Below are positions 19,671 to 28,014 of a DNA stretch of 64,000 bases, piece by piece (the stretch's first letter is position 1; every line of letters begins with the position of its first letter). This stretch comes from Betaproteobacteria bacterium (GTDB lineage Bacteria; Pseudomonadota; Gammaproteobacteria; Burkholderiales; Burkholderiaceae_C). Made by a program: the position numbers and the translations under genes. The notes below the pieces were generated by a model, which did not search any database, was not told the origin of the DNA, and saw nothing but the letters and a program-made list of their open reading frames with translations. The DNA lies in contig JADIZZ010000020.1 of the NCBI GenBank assembly GCA_016704535.1, positions 99,702 through 163,701 of the forward strand, read 5' to 3'.

Positions 19671-19916
19671 TCAGGGGTGCAGGCGTGCGTACTTGGCCTG
19701 CAGCTGGTCGGGTGTCTCGACGTGCTTCGGGTCGGGGATGATGCAGTCGGCGGGGCACACGTCGGAACACTGGGGCTCGTCGTGCGCGCCGACACACTCG
19801 GTGCACTTGTCGGGGTCGATGACGTAGATCGGCGAGCCGACGCTGATCGCCTCGTTCGGACAGACGGGTTTGCAGGCGTCGCAGGCGGTGCAGTCGTCGA
19901 CGATGACCAGGGCCAT
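19671..19916 (-). CDS. 2[4Fe-4S] ferredoxin, YfhL type
   Basis: 81 residues. Cluster motifs CTACDACKPVCP near the start and CTECVGAHDEPQCSDVCPADC in the middle; the extended second motif with its eight-residue insertion is characteristic of the Allochromatium/YfhL-type low-potential ferredoxins. It lies 58 bases after the DHOD-like gene and next to pyruvate:ferredoxin oxidoreductase, so it is the obvious electron acceptor. A GGAG-type ribosome site precedes the ATG. Confidence 0.92.
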   Translation of the reverse strand: MALVIVDDCTACDACKPVCPNEAISVGSPIYVIDPDKCTECVGAHDEPQCSDVCPADCIIPDPKHVETPDQLQAKYARLHP

Positions 19917-19974
19917 GGGGAACTCCTCTTCTGTGGGGTATGCGAAACGGTGTCGGGGCGTGAGGGTATGGAGG

Positions 19975-20982
19975 CTAAGCGAACGGGCTCGAGTAGGACC
20001 TTAGGGCCTTCATGTAGTTGGAACGCTCGAAGGCGGCCGGATTCGGGCAGGACAGCTGGCTCAGCGAGCCCTTCATCTGCCGTACCGAGCTGTACTCGCG
20101 GTCCTTCATCCAGGCCTCGATGCCCTCGAGCAGGGCAGCGATGTGGCCCGGCCCCTTCTGCAGCAGGCTGCTCGCCAGCATCACGCAGTCGGCGCCGGCC
20201 AGCAGCAGCTTGAGCACGTCCGCGGTCGTGTGCGCACCGCCGGTGGCAGCCATGCTGGCTTCGATGCGTCCGTGCAGGATGGCGATCCAGCGCAGCGCCA
20301 GTCGCAGTTCGTCGGAGGTCGACAGCACCAGGTGCGAGGCCACTTCCAGCTCCTCGAGCATGATGTCGGGCTGAACGAAGCGGTTGAAGAGCACGAGCCC
20401 GGACGCCCCGGTGCCGACGAGGCGCTGCGCCATGTTGGCCATCGCACTGAAGTAGGGCGCGATCTTGACGGCCACCGGCGCGCGGGTCTCGGCGCACACC
20501 GAGGCGACGAGGTCGACGTAGCGCTGTTCGACGGCCGCACTGGTGTCGGCCAGGTCGGTGGCCAGGAAGTAGACGTTGAGTTCGACGGCGTCGGCGCCGG
20601 CCATCTCGAACTGACGGGCGTAATGGGTCCAGCCGCCCGTCGTGTAGCCGTTCAGGCTGGCGATCACGGGCACCTTCAGCGCCTTCTTGGCGTCGGTGAT
20701 CAGCTGCAGGTACTTGTCGGTGGCGTTGGCCGCCGGTGCCATCTCGGGGAAGAAGCCTCGCGCCTCGGGCGACACCTCGGAGCCGCTGAGCATCAGGTCG
20801 TGCGTGGCCATCTCCTCGTGTTCGATCTGCTCCTCGAACAGCGAGGGCAGCACGACGGCGCCGGCGCCGGCATCCTCGAGCCGCCGCAGGCTGTCCACCG
20901 TGGCCGTCAGCGGCGATGCCGAGGCGACGATGGGGTTGCGCAGTTCGAGGCCCAGATAGCGGGTGCGAAGATCGACGCTCAT
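19975..20982 (-). CDS. Dihydroorotate-dehydrogenase-like flavoprotein
   Basis: 335 residues forming a TIM-barrel flavoprotein related to class 1 dihydroorotate dehydrogenase (LGLELRNPIVASASPLT, VPVIASLNGYTTGGW, AVELNVYF, APVAVKIAPYF, ATGGAHTTADVLKLLLAGADCVMLAS). The catalytic base expected for true pyrimidine synthesis is not clear, and such genes accompany pyruvate:ferredoxin oxidoreductase in many genomes, where they are annotated only as DHOD-like. The ATG at 20982 overlaps the PFOR stop by four bases (ATGA). Substrate unknown; use of ferredoxin or NAD(P)H as partner is inference. Confidence 0.85.
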   Translation of the reverse strand: MSVDLRTRYLGLELRNPIVASASPLTATVDSLRRLEDAGAGAVVLPSLFEEQIEHEEMATHDLMLSGSEVSPEARGFFPEMAPAANATDKYLQLITDAKKALKVPVIASLNGYTTGGWTHYARQFEMAGADAVELNVYFLATDLADTSAAVEQRYVDLVASVCAETRAPVAVKIAPYFSAMANMAQRLVGTGASGLVLFNRFVQPDIMLEELEVASHLVLSTSDELRLALRWIAILHGRIEASMAATGGAHTTADVLKLLLAGADCVMLASSLLQKGPGHIAALLEGIEAWMKDREYSSVRQMKGSLSQLSCPNPAAFERSNYMKALRSYSSPFA

Positions 20983-23900
20983 GGCTTGCCCTCCTCGTTG
21001 GTGGCGGCGGCGGCCGGTGCGTCGCCTTGTTCGGTCACGGTGCGGTGCACGCCGGCGATCTGTTCGTAGAGTGTCCAGCGCGCGTCGGCGTCGGTCTGCG
21101 ACTTCTTCGCCAGCAGGCGCGCACGCGCCGGATCGGCCTGGGCCAGCATCGCAAAACGCCCTTCCTTCATGGTGAACTGCTCCAGCGGTATGGTCGGCTT
21201 GCGCGAGTCCAGCTTCAGCGGCTGGTCGGCGCCGCCCATGCCCAGGCGCGGGTCGTAGTGGTAGAGCGTGAGGTAGCCGCTCTTCACGGCGTCGCGCTGG
21301 TGGCTCATGCCGGTGGTCATGTCGATGCCGTGCGCTATGCAGTGGCTGTAGGCGATGATCAGCGACGGGCCGGGCCACGACGCGGCCTCCTGGAAGGTGC
21401 GCACCGTCTGCACCGGGTTGGCGCCCATCGCCACCTGCGCGACGTAGACGTTGCCGTAGGCCATGGCGATCATGCCGAGGTCCTTCTTGCCGGTGGACTT
21501 GCCGGCGGCGGCGAACTTGGCCACCGCACCGCGTGGCGTCGACTTCGACGCCTGGCCGCCGGTGTTGCTGTAGACCTCGGTGTCGAGCACCAGGATGTTG
21601 ACGTTGCGCCCCGAGGCCAGCACGTGGTCGAGGCCACCGTACCCGATGTCGTAGGCCCAGCCGTCGCCGCCGATGATCCACACGCTGCGCACGACGAGGC
21701 TGTCGGCCACGGCCAGCAGCTGCCGCGCCTCGACGCTGGCCCGGCTGGCCAGCAACGCCTTGAGCCGCTTGACGCGCTCTCGCTGCGCCTTGATCTGCTC
21801 GTCGGTGTCCTGCGGCGCCTGCAGCAGCGCGTTGGCGAGCTCGTCGCCGATCGGGCTGCGCATCCGCTCGACGAGCATGTGCGCCAGGTCACGCTGGGCG
21901 TCGAGCGCCAGCCGCATGCCCAGGCCGAACTCGGCGTTGTCCTCGAACAGGCTGTTCGACCACACCGGCCCCTGGCCCTCGCTGTTCTGTGACCACGGCG
22001 TGGTCGGCAGGTTGCCGCCGTAGATCGACGAGCAACCGGTGGCGTTGGCCATCACGAGGTGGTCGCCGTAGAGCTGCGACAGCAGCTTCAGGTAGGGCGT
22101 TTCGCCGCAACCCGAGCAGGCGCCGGAGTATTCGAATAGCGGCTTGCGGAACTGCGAGCCGCGCAGGCCGTCGATCTTGTCGAAGCCCGGGCGCAGTTCG
22201 GGCAGGCTGAGGAAGAAGTCGTAGTTGGCGCGTTCGGCCTCCAGGTGCGCCTGCTTGGGCTCCATGTTGATGGCCTTGTGCTTGACGGCCTGCTTGCTGC
22301 GTGTGGGGCAGACGTCGACGCAGACGCCGCAGCCGGTGCAGTCTTCGGCCGCCACCTGCAGGCTGTACATCATGCCGTCGAGCGGGCCGCCGTCCTTGCG
22401 TGTCCAGGGCACGGCCTTGAAGGTGGACGGCGCGCCGGCCAGGGCTTCGGCCGGGAAGACGTTCATGCGTATCGCGGCGTGCGGGCAGACCAGCGGGCAG
22501 ATGCCGCACTGGGTGCAGATGGTCTCGTCCCAGATGGGGATGTCGATCGCGATGCTGCGCTTTTCCCACTGCGTGGTGCCGGTGGGGAAGGTGCCGTCGG
22601 CGGGCAGGGCCGACACCGGCAGCAGGTCGCCCTTGCCGTCCATCATCATCGCGGTGACACGCTGCACGAAGTCGGGTGCGGCGCGCGGCACCACCGGGCG
22701 GCGCGTGACCACGGCGTCGGCCCGTGCGGGCACCTGCACCTCGCCGAGCGCGGCCAGCGAAGCGTCGACGGCGGCGAAGTTCCGGTTCAGCACGGTGTCG
22801 CCGCGCTTGCCGTAGGTCTTGCGGATCGACTCCTTGATGGCCTCGATGGCCTCGTCGCGCGGCAGCACGCCCGAGATCGCGAAGAAGCAGGCCTGCGTGA
22901 CGGTGTTGATGCGGCTGCCCAGGCCAGCCTGCTGTGCCACCGCCAGCGCGTCGACGACGTAGAACTTCAGCCGCTTGTCGATGATGCTCTGCTGCGCCTC
23001 GCGCGGCAGCCTGGCCCAGACGGCGTCGGCCGGGTAGGGGCTGTTGAGCAGGAAGGTCGCGCCCGGCCGCGCCAGCGCCAGCACGTCGAGCTTGTCCATG
23101 AACTCAAACTGGTGGCAGGCCACGAAGTCGGCGTTCGTGATCAGGTAGGTCGAGGCGATCGGCTTCGGCCCGAAGCGCAGGTGCGACACGGTGATGGCGC
23201 CCGACTTCTTGCTGTCGTAGACGAAGTAGCCCTGGGCGTGCAGCGGCGTGTTCTCGCCGATGATCTTCACCGTGTTCTTGGTCGCGCCCACGGTGCCGTC
23301 GGCGCCCAGGCCGTAGAACACGGCCCGCGTCACGCCGGCAGTTTCGGTATCGAAGCCGGCGTCGACCTTCAGCGACAGATGCGTCACGTCGTCGAAGATG
23401 CCCACCGTGAAGTGCCTCTTGGGCTTGGGCGCGTCGAGTTCGTCCAGCGCCGCCTTGGCCATGGCCGGCGTGTACTCCTTCGACGACAGGCCGGAACGCC
23501 CGCCGATGACACGTGGCAGCCGGCCGTCTTCAGGCCAGGCTTCGGCCAGCGCGGTGACGACGTCCTGGTACAGCGGTTCGCCAAGGGCGCCTGGCTCCTT
23601 GCTGCGGTCGAGCGCGGCGATCGCGCGCACGCTCCTCGGCAGCGCCGCGATGAAGGCCTCGGCGTCGAAGGGGCGGTACAGGCGCACGATGACCAGGCCG
23701 ACCTTCTCGCCGTCGGCCACCATGCGTCGCACGGCCTCGGTCGACGCGCCGACGCCCGAGCCCATCTGCACCAGCACGCGTTCGGCGTCGGGCGCACCTT
23801 CGTAGTCGAAGAGCCGGTAGTGGCGCCCGGTGAGCGCGCCGAAGCGCTCGAAGGACGCGGTGACGATGCCGGGCACCGCCAGGTAATAGGGATTGGACGC

Positions 23901-24590
23901 CTCGCGTGCCTGGAAGAAGACGTCGGGGTTCTGCGCCGTGCCGCGCATCACCGGGCGGTCGGGGTTGAGGGCGCGCGCACGGTGGGCCTTCACCAGGTCC
24001 TCGTCGATCAGGCTGCGCGCCTCCTCCTCGAAGAGCAGGTCGATCTTGTTGACCTCGTGGCTGGTGCGGAAGCCATCGAAGAAGTGCAGGAAGGGCACAC
24101 GCGCCTTCAGCGTCGCCATGTGCGCGACCATCGCCATGTCCTGCGCTTCCTGCACGCTGTTGGAGGCCAGCAGCGCGAAGCCGGTCATGCGCGCGGCCAT
24201 CACGTCGCTGTGGTCGCCGAAGATCGACAGCGCGTGCGTGGCCAGCGAGCGCGCCGCGACGTGGATCACCGTCGACGTCAGCTCGCCGGCGATCTTGAAC
24301 ATGTTGGGCAGCTTCAGCAGCAGGCCCTGCGATGCGGTGAAGGTGGAGCACAGCGCACCGGCCTGCAGCGCGCCGTGCACGGCCCCGGCGGCGCCGCCTT
24401 CGCTCTGCATTTCCACCACCTGCGGCACCATGCCCCAGATGTTCTTCTCGCCGGCGGCCGACCAGGCGTCGGCGAGTTCACCCATCGTCGACGACGGCGT
24501 GATCGGGTAGATCGCGATCACCTCGCTGTTCCAGTGGGCGATGCGTGCGGCGGCTTCGTTGCCGTCGAGCACATGGGAGCGTTCGGTCAT
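20979..24590 (-). CDS. nifJ: Pyruvate:ferredoxin (flavodoxin) oxidoreductase
   Basis: 1203 residues, a complete single-chain enzyme. Domain I with EVIAIYPITPSSTMGE; the gamma-like domain with GADGTVGATKNTVKIIG near 430; two 4Fe-4S sets CTQCGICPLVCPHA near 692 and CTGCGVCVDVCPTRS near 748; the TPP domain with CSGCGETPYLKLL near 825 and GDGWAYDIGYGGLDHVL near 975, followed by TEVYSNTGGQ. It decarboxylates pyruvate with CoA to acetyl-CoA and reduces ferredoxin, and is oxygen sensitive. It starts 54 bases after the reductase/rubrerythrin fusion gene and is coupled to the DHOD-like gene. No frame break or missing motif is seen. Confidence 0.95.
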   Translation of the reverse strand: MTERSHVLDGNEAAARIAHWNSEVIAIYPITPSSTMGELADAWSAAGEKNIWGMVPQVVEMQSEGGAAGAVHGALQAGALCSTFTASQGLLLKLPNMFKIAGELTSTVIHVAARSLATHALSIFGDHSDVMAARMTGFALLASNSVQEAQDMAMVAHMATLKARVPFLHFFDGFRTSHEVNKIDLLFEEEARSLIDEDLVKAHRARALNPDRPVMRGTAQNPDVFFQAREASNPYYLAVPGIVTASFERFGALTGRHYRLFDYEGAPDAERVLVQMGSGVGASTEAVRRMVADGEKVGLVIVRLYRPFDAEAFIAALPRSVRAIAALDRSKEPGALGEPLYQDVVTALAEAWPEDGRLPRVIGGRSGLSSKEYTPAMAKAALDELDAPKPKRHFTVGIFDDVTHLSLKVDAGFDTETAGVTRAVFYGLGADGTVGATKNTVKIIGENTPLHAQGYFVYDSKKSGAITVSHLRFGPKPIASTYLITNADFVACHQFEFMDKLDVLALARPGATFLLNSPYPADAVWARLPREAQQSIIDKRLKFYVVDALAVAQQAGLGSRINTVTQACFFAISGVLPRDEAIEAIKESIRKTYGKRGDTVLNRNFAAVDASLAALGEVQVPARADAVVTRRPVVPRAAPDFVQRVTAMMMDGKGDLLPVSALPADGTFPTGTTQWEKRSIAIDIPIWDETICTQCGICPLVCPHAAIRMNVFPAEALAGAPSTFKAVPWTRKDGGPLDGMMYSLQVAAEDCTGCGVCVDVCPTRSKQAVKHKAINMEPKQAHLEAERANYDFFLSLPELRPGFDKIDGLRGSQFRKPLFEYSGACSGCGETPYLKLLSQLYGDHLVMANATGCSSIYGGNLPTTPWSQNSEGQGPVWSNSLFEDNAEFGLGMRLALDAQRDLAHMLVERMRSPIGDELANALLQAPQDTDEQIKAQRERVKRLKALLASRASVEARQLLAVADSLVVRSVWIIGGDGWAYDIGYGGLDHVLASGRNVNILVLDTEVYSNTGGQASKSTPRGAVAKFAAAGKSTGKKDLGMIAMAYGNVYVAQVAMGANPVQTVRTFQEAASWPGPSLIIAYSHCIAHGIDMTTGMSHQRDAVKSGYLTLYHYDPRLGMGGADQPLKLDSRKPTIPLEQFTMKEGRFAMLAQADPARARLLAKKSQTDADARWTLYEQIAGVHRTVTEQGDAPAAAATNEEGKP

Positions 24591-24644
24591 GGTGGTCTCG
24601 TCCAGGTGAGAGGAGGCGGGCGCGCGGGCCGTGGGTGGCCGCGG

Positions 24645-27600
24645 CTAGAGGATGCCGACCTTGCCGGCCTGCCAGCGCCGGTATTCGGTGGTGAGCAGCG
24701 CAACGTGTTCGCGCTCCTCGGCGGCGAGCTCGTTGTACAGGCCGCGCTCGACCGAGTCTTCGGGGAACTGCGCCCCTTCGCCGGCGAAGAAGGTGACGGC
24801 ACGCTCCTCGAAGGCGATGGCAATGCGGAACAGGTTCGCGGGGTCTTCGGGGTGGTTCTCGATGCCCGCGTAGAGGGCGGCGCGCTCGATCTTGAAGTCG
24901 TCGCCTGGCACCGGCACGTCGAGGTGGTAGCGCCGGCACAGTGTTTCCATGTGCTCCTGCTCCATCGCGGCGAAGTTGCCGAACAAGGTCTTGAGTTCCG
25001 GATCTTCCGTCTCCAGCGCCGCGCGGCGGTAGAAGGCCTGGCCACCGAGTTCGATCTCGAAGGCCTTGCGCACCACGTCGACGGCGCGCGCGAGTTCGGC
25101 TCGGCGGTCGCCCAGCACCTCGAGACGACCACCGCAGTAGGGGCACATGCCGTAGGGGTAGGCGAAGCCCTCGCTCACCTTGCCGCAGCCCGCGCAGCGC
25201 CACTGCACGCGCGTGGCCGCGTCGTGGAAGTAGTCATGGTCGGCCTCCTCGTCGTGCGCGAGGTCGCCCTTGGCGCGCAGCAGGGTTTCGGCCAGGCCGG
25301 GCGGCGGGAGCAGGGCCGCCTGCAGCGCAGTGCCGGTCAGCGGCACCGGCGGCACGAAGGCGTCGGCGTCTTCCTGCGTCACCGGCCAGTGCGGCTTGCC
25401 GCTGGCCAGGTAGGCGCCGATGGCGCGTGCGGCGCGGCGGCCGGCACCCATCGCCAGGATCACGGTGGCGCCGCCGGTGACGATGTCGCCGCCCGCGAAG
25501 ACCCCCGGCACGCTGGTGGCCTGCGTGGCGGCGTCGGCCACGATGTAGCCCCATTTGTTCAGTTCCAGCCCCGGCGTCGACTTGGTGACGATGGGGTTGG
25601 CCTTGGTGCCCAGCGCGTAGATCACGGTGTCGCACTCGAGCTCGAGGAACTCGTCCTGCGGAATCGGCTGGCGGCGGCCCTTTTCGTCGGGCTCGCCCAA
25701 CACCATCTTCTGCACCCTCATGCCGCGCACGCCGCCTTCGGCGTCGGTGAGGATCTCCACCGGACCGTGCAGGAAGAAGAACTCGATGCCTTCCTCCTTC
25801 GCGTGGCGCAGCTCTTCCAGTCGCGCCGGCGCCTCGGCTTCGGAGCGGCGGTAGACGCAGCGCACCGTGGGCGTGCTCAGCCGCTTGGCCACGCGCAGGC
25901 AGTCCATGGCGGTGTTGCCGGCGCCGATGACGACGACGCTCTTGCCGATCGTGACCGGCGTGTCGATGAAGGGGAACTTGTCGCCGCCCATCAGGTTGAC
26001 GCGAGTCAGGAACTCGTTGGCCGAGTAGACCTGGCCGGCGAATTCACCCGGGATACCCAGGAAGGCCGGCGCGCCGGCGCCGGCGCCGACGAAGACCGCG
26101 TCGTAGCCCATGCCGGCCATCAGCTGCTGCACGGTGAAGGTCTTGCCGATGACCTTGTTGACCTCGAACTTCACGCCCATCTGCTGCAGGTGCTCGACCT
26201 CGCGGCTGATGATGTCGCGCGGCAGCCGGAAGGGCGGTATGCCGTACTGCAGCACGCCGCCGACGACGTGCAGTGCCTCGTAGACCGTGACGTCGACGCC
26301 GTAGCGCGTGAGGTCGGCGGCCACGGCCAGCCCCGAAGGCCCCGAGCCGACGATGGCCACCTTGCCGAGCTGGCGCTCGAACTGCAGCGGCTCCACCTTG
26401 GCGTGGTGCGCGTTGTCGCCGACGAAGCGCTCGAGCCGGCCGATGGCCACCGATTCGAGCTTTCGCCCGACGATGCACTGTGCCTCGCACTGCGATTCCT
26501 GCGGGCAGACGCGGCCGCATACCGACGGAAAGAGGTTCGATTCGTTGATGGTGGCCAGTGCGCCGTCCATGTCTCGCACGAGCAGCTGGCGGATGAAGCG
26601 CGGGATGTCGATCGACACCGGGCAGCCCTGGACGCAGGTGGCGGTGCTGCACTGGATGCAGCGCTCGGCCTCGGCCAGCGCGTCGGCCAGCGAGTAACCC
26701 AGGTTGACCTCCTTGAAGTTGCGCGAGCGTTCCAGCGCATCGCGCTCGGGCATGGGCGTGGCCTTCGGCGCCAGGTCCTTGTACTTCTTGTAGTTGTGCT
26801 TGCCCTGCTCGAACAGCACCTTCTCGACCTTGCACACATGGGCGTAGTCGGTGTTGGCCTTGGCCTCCTCGACCTTGAAGCGCTTCTGGCGCAGCATGAG
26901 TTCCTTGAAGTCGACGAGGTGACCATCGAAGTCGGGGCCGTCGACGCAGGCGAACTTGATTTCCTTGCCCACCGTGACGCGGCACGAGCCGCACATGCCG
27001 GTGCCGTCGACCATGATCGCGTTCAGCGAAACCATGGTCTTCACGCCGAAAGGCCGCGTCGTCTCGACGCAGGCGTTCATCATCGGCAGCGGTCCGATGG
27101 CGACCACCAGGTCGGGCTTGTCGCGCTCCAGCACGTCCTGCAGCGCGGCAGTGACGAAGCCGGGCCGGCCGTGGCTGCCATCGTCGGTGCAGACGATCAG
27201 CTCGTCGCAGTAGCGGCCGAAGGTGTCTTCCCAGAACACGAGGTCCTTGTTGCGGAAGCCGATGATGCCGGTGGTGCGGTTGCCGGCCTCCTTGAAGGCG
27301 CGCAGCTGCGGGAAGACCGGCGCGATGCCCAGGCCGCCGCCCACGAGAACCACGTGGCCGACCTTCGCCACGTGCTGTGGCAGGCCCAGCGGGCCGACGA
27401 AGTCGGCGAAGCTGTCGCCTTCCTTGTAGTGGTCGCGCATGTCGAGCGTCGACTTGCCCAGCGCCTGTACGACCAGGGTCACCGTGCCGCGCTCGCGGTC
27501 GTAGTCGGCCACGGTCAGCGGGATGCGTTCGCTGCCGTCGTGCAGGCGCACCATCACGAAATGGCCAGGCTCGGCTGAGCGGGCGACGTCGGGTGCCAGC

Positions 27601-27656
27601 ACCTCCCACAGGAAGGTAGTTTCCGAGAAGGCCTCGCGGCGAGTGATCTGGTACAT
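24645..27656 (-). CDS. Nfn/Sud-like reductase fused to a reverse rubrerythrin
   Basis: 1003 residues in three parts. About 1-285: ferredoxin-NADP reductase/dihydroorotate dehydrogenase electron-transfer fold with a 2Fe-2S site (CGSCRVTVGKEIKFAC near 222). About 300-785: GltD/SudA-like half with CIQCSTATCVQGCPVS near 334, CGRVCPQESQCEAQC, FAD motif VGSGPSGLA near 432 and NADP motif IGAGNTAMD near 575. About 815-1003: a rubredoxin-like knuckle CAGCG...CPYCGG, then a ferritin-like di-iron domain with EQEHME and EEREH motifs. The first two parts equal NfnAB or sulfide dehydrogenase; the last has reverse-rubrerythrin order. Predicted to exchange electrons between ferredoxin and NAD(P)H and to reduce peroxide. 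First gene of the PFOR set. Confidence 0.88.
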   Translation of the reverse strand: MYQITRREAFSETTFLWEVLAPDVARSAEPGHFVMVRLHDGSERIPLTVADYDRERGTVTLVVQALGKSTLDMRDHYKEGDSFADFVGPLGLPQHVAKVGHVVLVGGGLGIAPVFPQLRAFKEAGNRTTGIIGFRNKDLVFWEDTFGRYCDELIVCTDDGSHGRPGFVTAALQDVLERDKPDLVVAIGPLPMMNACVETTRPFGVKTMVSLNAIMVDGTGMCGSCRVTVGKEIKFACVDGPDFDGHLVDFKELMLRQKRFKVEEAKANTDYAHVCKVEKVLFEQGKHNYKKYKDLAPKATPMPERDALERSRNFKEVNLGYSLADALAEAERCIQCSTATCVQGCPVSIDIPRFIRQLLVRDMDGALATINESNLFPSVCGRVCPQESQCEAQCIVGRKLESVAIGRLERFVGDNAHHAKVEPLQFERQLGKVAIVGSGPSGLAVAADLTRYGVDVTVYEALHVVGGVLQYGIPPFRLPRDIISREVEHLQQMGVKFEVNKVIGKTFTVQQLMAGMGYDAVFVGAGAGAPAFLGIPGEFAGQVYSANEFLTRVNLMGGDKFPFIDTPVTIGKSVVVIGAGNTAMDCLRVAKRLSTPTVRCVYRRSEAEAPARLEELRHAKEEGIEFFFLHGPVEILTDAEGGVRGMRVQKMVLGEPDEKGRRQPIPQDEFLELECDTVIYALGTKANPIVTKSTPGLELNKWGYIVADAATQATSVPGVFAGGDIVTGGATVILAMGAGRRAARAIGAYLASGKPHWPVTQEDADAFVPPVPLTGTALQAALLPPPGLAETLLRAKGDLAHDEEADHDYFHDAATRVQWRCAGCGKVSEGFAYPYGMCPYCGGRLEVLGDRRAELARAVDVVRKAFEIELGGQAFYRRAALETEDPELKTLFGNFAAMEQEHMETLCRRYHLDVPVPGDDFKIERAALYAGIENHPEDPANLFRIAIAFEERAVTFFAGEGAQFPEDSVERGLYNELAAEEREHVALLTTEYRRWQAGKVGIL

Positions 27657-27657
27657 G

Positions 27658-27903
27658 TCAGCCCTGCGGATGGAAGGTGGAACGGGTCGACGGGCGGGCG
27701 GCCACGTCGAGCGGGAAGGGCCGCCGGCACGCCCACGGCGCTGCAGCGCCAGCGGGACAGGCGCAGGGCAGGGATGGGCGCCGCGACGTACGCGTCGGAG
27801 CGGGTCGATGGGGTCGGCCGGGCGCGCACACGGCCACCCAGGGTGCCGGTGCAGCGGTGACGACCTTGTGGCCCGCGGGCCGGAAACCCCTCAGCTGACG
27901 CAT
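27658..27903 (-). CDS. Possible small upstream ORF before the reductase fusion
   Basis: 81 codons from an ATG at 27903, preceded by AAGGAG seven bases upstream, which is a better ribosome site than that of the large gene. It ends one base before the ATG of the fusion gene, an arrangement suggesting translational coupling. The peptide is Arg/Pro/Ala-rich without a recognised domain and could be a chance frame in GC-rich DNA. If real it may be a leader. Confidence 0.25.
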   Translation of the reverse strand: MRQLRGFRPAGHKVVTAAPAPWVAVCAPGRPHRPAPTRTSRRPSLPCACPAGAAAPWACRRPFPLDVAARPSTRSTFHPQG

Positions 27904-28014
27904 CTCTGGCTCCTTGCGGGCCGGTGTCGATGCGGCGAATTGTTCGGTGCGGGCTACCTGCGAAGCTTGCGCCTTGTCAAGGCGGTGTGCGGTTGCCGCC
28001 CGCGGCGCCGAGGG

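Noticed and set aside
22245..27578. A 1777-codon open frame on the plus strand, antisense to nifJ and the reductase fusion
   Set aside because: Its translation is Ala/Gly/Arg/His-rich with no domain, while the opposite strand encodes complete enzymes. Long antisense frames are expected at this G+C content.
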